From Mesostigma viride (lineage: Eukaryota; Streptophyta; Mesostigmatophyceae; Mesostigmatales; Mesostigmataceae), in assembly GCA_009746045.1 (NCBI GenBank), contig RPFO01001804.1:1-26223 (forward strand): 26,223 nt of DNA. The letters are read 5' to 3'. The notes beneath the pieces are model-generated. The model was not told the origin of the DNA, searched no databases, and was given only the letters and a program-made list of their open reading frames with translations. Below are positions 1 to 7,071 of this stretch, piece by piece (within the stretch, counting starts at the first letter, position 1; the number at the start of each line of letters is the position of its first letter). The position numbers and the translations under genes are program-made.

Positions 1-489
1 CGATGCATGCCATGCCCCCAAAAATACAACCACACAAGGCGCGGCCCCCACCCCCACATGCCCCCCCCCCCACATGCACGCATGCATGCCACACCCACCA
101 ACCCACTTATGCATGCCAGCCACCCCCGTCACCAACGTACGCATGCAGCTCCCCACCACACCACGCATGCATGCACTCCCCCCCACACCAGCGTGCATGG
201 CAGCTCCCCCCCAAACCACGCGATGCAGCCAGCCCATCACAAACCCATGCACGCATGCCACCCCCCACACCACTTACGCATGCAGCCACCCACACACCCA
301 CGCACGCATGGCAGCCACCACGAACCCACACACGCGTGCCAGCCCCCCTAACCCCACGCATGCATGCAGCCCCCACCACACCCACGCATGCATGCCACTC
401 CCCCCACACCCACGCACGCATGCGAGCCCCCCCCAACCACGCACGCATGCGAGCCCCCACACCCACGCAAAGCATGCCAGCCCCCCCCC
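1..489. repeat. Partial monomer: end of a minisatellite block, indel-rich
   Basis: This matches the last ~450 bases of the other minisatellite blocks (compare 3985-4436), but with many missing or extra bases, for example GCATGCAGCTCC for GCATGGCAGCTCC and CACACCACGC for CACACCCACGC. The first ~60 bases (AAAATACAACCACACAAGG) do not fit the repeat pattern. The density of one-base gaps suggests unpolished sequence at a contig edge rather than biological decay. Confidence 0.9.
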
Positions 490-847
490 ATGAAGTCATA
501 GGGGCACCACGGAGTCATGCTATGATTTATTTTTTCAATTTAATAATGGGAATGACGGATGGTGCATGTGTGAACAAGGAATGAAAGGATTGCCACTCAA
601 TGAATATTAATTAATATGAAAATGGGAGTTTGATGGGAGTGTTTTGGTCCTTATGGCTGGCTTGCAAAAAAGCAGTACCCGAAATTCGAAGTATTTGACA
701 GCGAAATATCTGTAAAGTATATCGATGTATAATTAATTAATGAATGGTACGCTGAAATTCATTGTGCGGGCTCTCTCTGCACGTGATAAACAATTTTAGC
801 TTTGAGGGCATGCAACAAGACATGCTAGATTGAAATGAAATTAAATT

Positions 848-1062
848 ATAACATGACTTGTGGGAGATCATGTACGACATGTAGCATAATTACGTACATG
901 GCCACAATTGTCCAATCAGGGCCCTCCTCTAGGTAGACTGTGCTAGGCAATTACAATTAGACAAATAAGGTCAAAAAGTTTAATTCTTCACCTACCTCCA
1001 TCCATCCAGCAAGAATATGTTAGCCAGTGCTACATGATGATCTCCCAACGGAGTCATGTTAT
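848..1062. mobile_element. MITE-like inverted-repeat element, copy 1
   Basis: Both terminal repeats are visible, but several one-base deletions (for example ACTTGTGGGAG for ACTTGTTGGGAG) shorten it to 215 bp, as elsewhere in this indel-rich edge. Confidence 0.5.
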
Positions 1063-1460
1063 GATGCGAAATAGTCAGGATAAAATTTGTCAGAATTCAC
1101 TGGCGATACGAACGTAACGAAATTTCCAAGTATCCGACGCCGAAATATCATTGTTGTATCGAATGGTATGCTGAAATTCATTGTGGTCAAGTCCGAGCTG
1201 ATAAATTTGTCAGAAATTTCATTTTCGATACGAACGTGACGAAATTTCCAAGTATCTCACGCTCGGAGAGCTTCCACGGTGTTGACGGGGAAGGGTCCGT
1301 TGCGCGTGGCGCACGGCGGCGGTTCGTCCCGGTCGGAATCGTCCGCCGCGCGTCCTCCGTGGAAGGGTCTTGGCGCGTCGCGCGGGCCGGTGCGGTTGGC
1401 GCCCAGAAGGTCGACTATCGGCCTCTGGGCCGCTAGCGGCGAGTCACGTCCTCTCAAGTC

Positions 1461-1490
1461 GGGGAGGGGGGGCGATAGCCCCCCCTCCCC
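1461..1490. other. Perfect G/C hairpin, copy 1
   Basis: It has the same 13-bp stem, GATA loop and downstream T6 as the hairpin at 5422-5451. Confidence 0.85.
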
Positions 1491-3058
1491 CACTTTTTTC
1501 TTGTCCCCTACTAGTAACTACGATTTATGACGCCCGAAAACTTTGGCCGCGGCCGTAGGCCGGAAGTGGGGCCGTCCCCCGCGCCCCCTAGCGCGGGAGC
1601 GGACGACGTCCAGGACCGTAGCGAGATGGCCAGTCGGCGTAGTACAAAGAAAATCCCCAAACCTTGGAGATCGAGTCTCAGGAATTCTGAACGGGTGCTG
1701 AAACGCTGAACATGTTCAGACTTTTGCGGGCAGGTGGGGCGTCTCGCCAATCCGCGCGGCCTCAGGACATTACGGCGCGTTGACTCTTTTAAGCGTCAAA
1801 CAAAAAGTCGCGAACTGATATCTGTACTAAAACTTTTCAAGGCACAGGACGTGGGATGTCAAATTTGATAAGCAAGCGAGACGAAATGACAGTTCTGAAG
1901 GAAAGCGTTTTCAGCCGTGCTGAACGGAAACGTTCGCGCCTGAACAGGGGAAATAGAATCAAACGAGACGGAATTTTCAGTTAGCGATAGCCCCCCCTCC
2001 CCCACTTTTTTCTTGCTGGGCAGTGGGAACTGGGAATTATTGGCAAAGCGTGCGGCATGCTCGGGGCGAAAAACAAAGTGACGTGCTGCGCGAGCAATTT
2101 TCCTTGTGCTGGCTGGCGATGGCAGGCAACGTAGGCTAGAAAATTGGGATGGGGAATGCGCAGCCATGGTTTTATACGTCAAAATTTTATGTTTGAAGAG
2201 CAAGTGCGAAATTTTATGAGCTGGAGGTGCGTCAACGGAGTGATACCTGCGTGGGAGAGGTCCGTGTCGCTATGGCGACCTGGAAATGGAATGTCGTTGT
2301 AGATTTAGGTATTGTAGTATCATGCTTAACTGCTTTACGTATTGGATGCCTAGTGAAATCAGTTTGCTGTTCGTGGAAGGCTTGGGGTGTGGCCAACGAG
2401 CTTCTGCTGTCGCCGCATCATATTGGAAAGAACGCTGGATTTTTTGCCACGGGACGTAACCGGCGATGCCGATTGTGAGGCGTTTGTTTCGATGACCGGG
2501 GTAGTACCTGCTCTCTTTCTGATGCATTTTCATGGTTGCGTTCTTTCCATTTCGCCGAATCCACCTAGTCGCAGCAAAGACATAGCGTAGCAAGGGTTTT
2601 TAAAAACGCAGATTAGCCGTGCAGGACGCCATCTTCATGGTCCTTCGCATGTCCTGTGTGAACGTCCGTTGCCCAAGGATCTGTGATGCTTTTTTCTGGA
2701 ATATACTGGGCGGTGAAAGCCCCTCTGGATGCTTGCCTGGTCACGGGTTTGGGGCGTCATTTACTGCTGTACTCGCTGACATTCATGGTGCTTTCTGCGT
2801 AAGCTGACTTGCTTCGCACGTGGATTTTGACTGGACTGAAGAGCGCGTCTGGTAGCATGTTTACGTGGTGTATAAGGTGATCAATCAACCATTTGTTTAT
2901 AGAAGGTGTGACAATAGAAGGTGTGTTATATATTTCTTCATCAAGCATGTCAAAAGTAATCTCCACTCGCTTACAACCTGAATTTTGCTTTGCTGGGTCT
3001 GCTGTGTTTGTGTCTCACTGTGCAGGCTATCCCCTTGGTTGATCAACCAGGTGATTTT

Positions 3059-3070
3059 TGGTGGCAGCGG
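3059..3070 (+). other. tRNA-Leu primer-binding-site match, copy 1
   Basis: TGGTGGCAGCGG, as at 7020-7031. Confidence 0.35.
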
Positions 3071-3110
3071 GGCCATATACTCTTCTTGGTGTTTTTCATC
3101 CATGGCATGT

Positions 3111-4436
3111 CAACCAACGCATGCATGCCAGCCCCTCCCACACCCACGCACACATGTTAGCTATACCCCACAAACCCACGCATGGATTCCAGCCACCCCC
3201 ACATGCCCGCATGCATGCCAGCCACCCCACCAATCCACGCACGCATGCCAGCCACCCCCACACCCACGCACGCATGCCAGCCACCCCACAACCCACTTAT
3301 GCATTCCAGCAACCCCCACAGCCACTTACGCATGCCAGCCACCCCCCACACCCACGCACGCATGGCAGCCACCCCACGAACCCACGCACGCGTGCCAGCC
3401 CCCCCTTAAAACCACGCATGCATGGCAGCTCCCCACCACACCCACGCATGCATGCCACTCCCCCCGCCAACCACCCACGCATGCCAGCCCCCCGACACAC
3501 GCATGGCAGCCCCCCCACACACCCACGCACGCATGCCAGCCCTACCCCACATGCAGGCATGCATGCCAGCCACCCCCCACACCCACGCATGCATGCCAGC
3601 CCCTCCCACACCCACCCCCGCATGCCAGCTACCCCACAAACCCACGCATGCATGCCAGCGACCCCCCACATGCACGCATGCATGCCAGCCACCCCACCAA
3701 CCCACGCACGCATGCCAGCCCATCACAAACCCGCTTATGCATGCCAGCCACCCCCCACACCCACGTACGCATGCCAGCCACCCCACACACCCACGCACGC
3801 ATGGCAGCCACCCCACCAACCCACACACGCGTGCCAGCCCCCCCCTAACCCCACGCATGCATGGCAGCCCCCCACCACACCCACGCATGCATGCCACTCC
3901 CCCCCCACACCCACGCACGCATGCGAGCCCCCCCACACACCCACGCACGCATGCGAGCCCCCCCACACACCCACGCACGCATGCCAGCCCCCCCCCACAT
4001 GCACGCATGCATGCCAGCCACCCCACCAACCCACTTATGCATGCCAGCCACCCCCGTCACCAACGTACGCATGGCAGCTCCCCACCACACCCACGCATGC
4101 ATGCCACTCCCCCCCACACCCATGCGTGCATGGCAGCTCCCCCCCAAACCCACGCATGCATGCCAGCCCATCACAAACCCATGCACGCATGCCACCCCCC
4201 ACACCCACTTACGCATGCCAGCCACCCCACACACCCACGCACGCATGGCAGCCACCCCACGAACCCACACACGCGTGCCAGCCCCCCCTAACCCCACGCA
4301 TGCATGGCAGCCCCCCACCACACCCACGCATGCATGCCACTCCCCCCCACACCCACGCACGCATGCGAGCCCCCCCCACACCCACGCACGCATGCGAGGC
4401 CCCCCCACACCCACGCAAGCATGCCAGCCCCCCCCC
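3111..4436. repeat. C/A-rich minisatellite block, copy 1
   Basis: About 45 degenerate units of 29 to 31 bp occur, each built from CCAGCC, a C run, CACCCACGC and GCATGCATG or variants. Landmarks TTAAAACC at 3406, TAACCCC at 3846 and TAACCCC at 4289 recur at 439- and 443-bp spacing inside the same neighbour order, so the block is three higher-order repeats of about 440 bp. The plus strand is C/A-rich and the minus strand G/T-rich. Stop codons are rare on both strands because the composition almost excludes them; translated, a ten-residue pattern such as THACQPPHTP appears. One site has five Cs (near 3197) where all later copies have six. Confidence 0.93.
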
Positions 4437-4800
4437 ATGAAGTCATAGTGGGCACCACGGAGTCATGCTATGATTTAATTTTTTCAATTTAATAATGGGA
4501 ATGACGGATGGTGCATGTGTGAACAAAGGAATGAAAGGATTGCCACTCAATGAATATTAATTAATGATGAAAATGGGAGTTTGCATGGGAGTGTTTGGTC
4601 CTTATGGCTGGCTTGCAAAAAGCAGTACCCGAATTTCGAAGTATTTGACAGCGAAATATCTGTAAAGTATATCGCATGGTATAATTAATTAATGAATGGT
4701 ACGCTGAAATTCATTGTGCGGGCTCTCTCTGCACGTGATAAACAATTTTAGCTTTGAGGGCATGCAACAAGACATGCTAGCATTGAAATGAAATTAAATT
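4437..4800. other. AT-rich segment after the minisatellite, no gene
   Basis: Composition changes abruptly from C/A-rich to AT-rich at the end of the minisatellite. The stretch holds ATGAAGTCATAG, then ACGGAGTCATGCTATGAT (4457-4474), which resembles the outer terminal repeat of the element at 4801-5020. Further on are AATATTAATTAATGATG and a decayed ~120-bp repeat copy (4631-4718) interrupted by TAATTAATTAATGAATGGTA. I see no frame, RNA gene or promoter to annotate. Confidence 0.7.
4631..4718. repeat. Decayed ~120-bp interspersed repeat, partial copy
   Basis: GAAGTATTTGACAGCGAAATATC, TGTAAAGTATATCG and GCTGAAATTCATTGTG match in order the array's other copies at 5037-5258 and the flank copies after 25784. 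It is interrupted by a short TAATTAAT insertion. Equivalent positions are about 681-766, 8591-8678, 12552-12639, 16515-16602, 20476-20563 and 24436-24523. Confidence 0.75.
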
Positions 4801-5020
4801 ATAACATGACTTGTTGGGAGATCATGTACGACATGTAGCATAATTACGTACATGGCCACAATTGTCCAATCAGGGCCCTCCTCTAGGTAGACTGTGCTAG
4901 GCAATTACAATTAGACAAATAAGGTCAAAAAAGGTTTAATTCTTCACCTACCTCCATCCATCCAGCAAGGGAATATGTTAGCCAGTGCTACATGATGATC
5001 TCCCAACGGAGTCATGTTAT
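4801..5020. mobile_element. MITE-like 220-bp element with ~35-40-bp terminal inverted repeats
   Basis: The left end (4801-4840) reads ATAACATGACT, then GTTGGGAGATCAT, then CATGTAGCA. The reverse complement of the right end (4986-5020) reads the same three blocks in the same order: 33 matching bases, with a two-base against one-base difference after the first block and six extra bases (GTACGA) before the last block on the left. The 150-bp interior contains no frame. This is the structure of a non-autonomous DNA transposon (MITE or foldback element). A target-site duplication is not clear: the immediate flanks are AAATT and GATGC. Because it sits at the same place in every monomer, insertion preceded amplification of the array. 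Confidence 0.55.
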
Positions 5021-5036
5021 GATGCGAAATAGTTCA

Positions 5037-5258
5037 GGATAAAATTTGTCAGAATTTCACTGGCGATACGAACGTAACGAAATTTCCAAGTATCCGACGC
5101 CGAAATATCATTGTTGTATCGAATGGTATGCTGAAATTCATTGTGGTCAAGTCCGAGCTGATAAATTTGTCAGAAATTTCATTTTCGATACGAACGTGAC
5201 GAAATTTCCAAGTATCTCACGCTCGGAGAGCTTCCACGGTGTTGACGGGGAAGGGTCC
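5037..5258. repeat. Two tandem ~121-bp degenerate repeats
   Basis: ATTTGTCAGAA recurs at 5044 and 5165, and GATACGAACGT-ACGAAATTTCCAAGTATC recurs after each, giving a 121-bp period. The second copy runs on into CTCACGCTCGGAGAGC and ends at GGGAAGGGTCC. Related, more diverged copies lie outside the array after 25784, so the family predates the array. Equivalents are at 1078-1298, 8997-9218, 12958-13179, 16921-17142, 20882-21103 and 24842-25063. The 157-codon frame starting MSEFHWRYER runs across these repeats and is not taken as a gene. Confidence 0.85.
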
Positions 5259-5421
5259 GTTGCGCGTGGCGCACGGCGGCGGTTCGTCCCGGTCGGAATC
5301 GTCCGCCCGCGCGTCCTCCGTGGAAGGGTCTTGGCGCGTCGCGCGGGCCGGTGCGGTTGGCGCCCAGAAGGTCGACTATCGGCCTCTGGGCCGCTAGCGG
5401 CGAGTCACGTCCTCTCAAGTC
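5259..5421. other. CpG-rich segment
   Basis: This part is dense in CG dinucleotides (GCGCGTGGCGCACGG, CCGCCCGCGCGTCC, TTGGCGCGTCGCGCGGG), unlike the AT-rich DNA before it. The matching flank sequence at 26027 lacks it: there GGGAAGGGTCC joins directly to CCACTTTTTTCTTG. It could be a CpG-island-like promoter or simply GC-rich inserted DNA. I see no TATA box and no convincing Pol III A/B boxes; GGTTCG at 5281 is only a weak B-box core. Confidence 0.5.
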
Positions 5422-5451
5422 GGGGAGGGGGGGCGATAGCCCCCCCTCCCC
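5422..5451. other. Perfect 13-bp G/C hairpin with GATA loop, followed by T6
   Basis: GGGGAGGGGGGGC (5422-5434) pairs without mismatch with GCCCCCCCTCCCC (5439-5451), leaving the four-base loop GATA. CAC and six Ts (5455-5460) follow. In shape this resembles a GC stem plus T-tract terminator. In a eukaryote the T6 could end a Pol III transcript read from the plus strand, and the G runs could stall replication or form G-quadruplexes. No transcript is evident, so I list it as a structure, not as a terminator. Confidence 0.85.
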
Positions 5452-5464
5452 CACTTTTTTCTTG
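5433..5464. repeat. 32-bp direct repeat, left member
   Basis: GCGATAG, seven Cs, T, five Cs, ACTTTTTTCTTG. It recurs exactly at 5945-5976, 512 bp downstream, where the left arm of the hairpin is missing. Left/right pairs in other copies: 1472/1984, 9393/9905, 13354/13866, 17317/17829, 21278/21790; copy 7 has only the left member (25238). A shorter form (CCCCACTTTTTTCTTG) also occurs in the flank at 26027-26042. Confidence 0.92.
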
Positions 5465-5944
5465 TCCCCTACTAGTAACTACGATTTATGACGCCCGAAA
5501 ACTTTGGCCGCGGCCGTAGGCCGGAAGTGGGGCCGTCCCCCGCGCCCCCTAGCGCGGGAGCGGACGACGTCCAGGACCGTAGCGAGATGGCCAGTCGGCG
5601 TAGTACAAAGAAAATCCCCAAACCTTGGAGATCGAGTCTCAGGAATTCTGAACGGGTGCTGAAACGCTGAACATGTTCAGACTTTTGCGGGCAGGTGGGG
5701 CGTCTCGCCAATCCGCGCGGCCTCAGGACATTACGGCGCGTTGACTCTTTTAAGCGTCAAACAAAAAGTCGCGAACTGATATCTGTACTAAAACTTTTCA
5801 AGGCACAGGACGTGGGATGTCAAATTTGATAAGCAAGCGAGACGAAATGACAGTTCTGAAGGAAAGCGTTTTCAGCCGTGCTGAACGGAAACGTTCGCGC
5901 CTGAACAGGGGAAATAGAATCAAACGAGACGGAATTTTCAGTTA
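5465..5944. other. Segment between the 32-bp direct repeats, no gene
   Basis: About 480 bp of mixed, locally CpG-rich sequence. It contains GGCCGCGGCC, the short hairpin CCCGCGC-CCCCTA-GCGCGGG, and the 14-bp perfect palindrome CTGAACATGTTCAG (5667-5680). The motif GCTGAACGGAAACG near its right end is found again in the right flank. Frames are short (60 to 79 codons) and unrecognised. The exact repeats at its borders suggest insertion or duplication as a unit. Confidence 0.6.
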
Positions 5945-5976
5945 GCGATAGCCCCCCCTCCCCCACTTTTTTCTTG
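5945..5976. repeat. 32-bp direct repeat, right member
   Basis: Exact copy of 5433-5464. It is followed by CTGGGCAGTGGG, whereas the left member is followed by TCCCCTACTAG. The array's right-edge homology break (25730/25731) falls at the start of this member. Confidence 0.92.
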
Positions 5977-6830
5977 CTGGGCAGTGGGAACTGGGAATTA
6001 TTGGCAAAGCGTGCGGCATGCTCGGGGCGAAAAACAAAGTGACGTGCTGCGCGAGCAATTTTCCTTGTGCTGGCTGGCGATGGCAGGCAACGTAGGCTAG
6101 AAAATTGGGATGGGGAATGCGCAGCCATGGTTTTATACGTCAAAATTTTATGTTTGAAGAGCAAGTGCGAAATTTTATGAGCTGGAGGTGCGTCAACGGA
6201 GTGATACCTGCGTGGGAGAGGTCCGTGTCGCTATGGCGACCTGGAAATGGAATGTCGTTGTAGATTTAGGTATTGTAGTATCATGCTTAACTGCTTTACG
6301 TATTGGATGCCTAGTGAAATCAGTTTGCTGTTCGTGGAAGGCTTGGGGTGTGGCCAACGAGCTTCTGCTGTCGCCGCATCATATTGGAAAGAACGCTGGA
6401 TTTTTTGCCACGGGACGTAACCGGCGATGCCGATTGTGAGGCGTTTGTTTCGATGACCGGGGTAGTACCTGCTCTCTTTCTGATGCATTTTCATGGTTGC
6501 GTTCTTTCCATTTCGCCGAATCCACCTAGTCGCAGCAAAGACATAGCGTAGCAAGGGTTTTTAAAAACGCAGATTAGCCGTGCAGGACGCCATCTTCATG
6601 GTCCTTCGCATGTCCTGTGTGAACGTCCGTTGCCCAAGGATCTGTGATGCTTTTTTCTGGAATATACTGGGCGGTGAAAGCCCCTCTGGATGCTTGCCTG
6701 GTCACGGGTTTGGGGCGTCATTTACTGCTGTACTCGCTGACATTCATGGTGCTTTCTGCGTAAGCTGACTTGCTTCGCACGTGGATTTTGACTGGACTGA
6801 AGAGCGCGTCTGGTAGCATGTTTACGTGGT
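5977..6830. other. Mixed sequence with no supported gene
   Basis: About 850 bp with balanced composition. Small frames exist on both strands: 114 codons on the minus strand (5820-6164, starting in the previous segment), 83 on the plus strand (6188-6439), 107 on the minus strand (6231-6554) and 62 on the plus strand (6580-6768). They overlap one another on opposite strands, carry no motif I recognise, and are conserved only because the whole monomer is. I find no tRNA-like cloverleaf, snRNA motif or splice-signal arrangement that would support an RNA gene. Confidence 0.6.
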
Positions 6831-6831
6831 G

Positions 6832-6837
6832 TATAAG
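6832..6837 (+). promoter_or_regulatory. TATA-like box (TATAAG)
   Basis: GTGTATAAGGTG lies 183 bases before the primer-binding-site match at 7020. That spacing would suit the R-U5 part of an LTR, so it may be a relic LTR promoter. Six bases alone are weak evidence. Two tandem 15-bp copies, ATAGAAGGTGTGACA and ATAGAAGGTGTGTTA, follow at 6860-6889. Confidence 0.25.
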
Positions 6838-6996
6838 GTGATCAATCAACCATTTGTTTATAGAAGGTGTGACAATAGAAGGTGTGTTATATATTTCTTC
6901 ATCAAGCATGTCAAAAGTAATCTCCACTCGCTTACAACCTGAATTTTGCTTTGCTGGGTCTGCTGTGTTTGTGTCTCACTGTGCAGGCTATCCCCT

Positions 6997-7010
6997 TGGT
7001 TGATCAACCA
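6997..7010. other. 14-bp perfect palindrome TGGTTGATCAACCA
   Basis: It ends nine bases before the primer-binding-site match. A related but imperfect string, TGATCAATCAACCA, lies about 160 bases upstream (6839-6852). It could be the terminal inverted sequence of an LTR end or a protein-binding site; neither is shown. Confidence 0.4.
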
Positions 7011-7019
7011 GGTGATTTT

Positions 7020-7031
7020 TGGTGGCAGCGG
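7020..7031 (+). other. tRNA-Leu type primer-binding-site match (possible LTR relic)
   Basis: TGGTGGCAGCGG is the exact complement of the last 12 bases (CCGCTGCCACCA) of the eukaryotic tRNA-Leu type whose acceptor begins GGYAGCG, counting the added CCA. LTR retrotransposons prime reverse transcription from such a site directly after the 5' LTR. After 12 bases the match stops (GGCC here, TGGG in the tRNA complement). No gag-pol follows: after about 40 bases the minisatellite begins. No LTR boundary pair was found. A chance match among the many possible tRNA ends is not excluded. Confidence 0.35.
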
Positions 7032-7071
7032 GGCCATATACTCTTCTTGGTGTTTTTCATCCATGGCATGT

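Larger units (their letters stand above)
490..4436. repeat. Monomer copy 1 (5' part carries many one-base indels)
   Basis: From about 1350 onward this copy matches the others outside C runs. From 490 to 1350 it carries about 20 small differences, mostly deletions: ATATCGATGTAT for ATATCGCATGGTAT, GCTAGATTG for GCTAGCATTG, CAGCAAGAATATG for CAGCAAGGGAATATG, and GTCCGCCGCGCG for GTCCGCCCGCGCG near 1346. These shift every reading frame there, so the 157-codon frame that is open in copies 2 to 7 is broken here. No gene is supported anywhere in the copy. Confidence 0.93.

Noticed and set aside
3111-4436. CRISPR array
   Set aside because: The ~30-bp periodicity has no constant repeat alternating with unique spacers; all units are variants of one C/A-rich sequence and no cas genes are near.
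5281-5460. Pol III gene idea: GGTTCG B-box-like core at 5281 with T6 at 5455
   Set aside because: The B box fails at several positions after GGTTCG, no A box lies at the right distance, and no tRNA or 5S fold can be drawn.
5422-5460. Bacterial intrinsic terminator
   Set aside because: The stem plus T run fits in shape, but the surrounding DNA has no bacterial gene, ribosome-binding site or operon, so I list it only as a hairpin.
5422-5464. Helitron 3' end (hairpin then short terminal motif)
   Set aside because: The motif after the hairpin is CTTG, not CTRR, and no TC-type 5' end or Rep/helicase remnant was found.
5046-5519. 157-codon plus-strand frame starting MSEFHWRYER, present in copies 2 to 7
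   Set aside because: It runs through two degenerate ~120-bp repeats, the CpG-rich segment and the hairpin into the next segment, shows no domain, is overlapped by a minus-strand frame, and its conservation is explained by array identity.
5820-6164. 114-codon minus-strand frame starting MLFKHKILTY
   Set aside because: It crosses the 32-bp direct repeat (its KKKVGEGG stretch is the reverse of the T6/C-run motif), so it joins unrelated segments; no motif seen.
6470-6500. 5S rRNA resemblance (GACCGGGGTAGTACCTG)
   Set aside because: Only a short string resembling the 5S GTAGTACT region; the order relative to GACC is wrong and the remaining conserved 5S motifs are absent on both strands.
6231-6554. 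107-codon minus-strand frame starting MLRYVFAATR
   Set aside because: No recognisable family, overlaps plus-strand frames of similar size, and there is no independent evidence of selection because the whole monomer is identical between copies.
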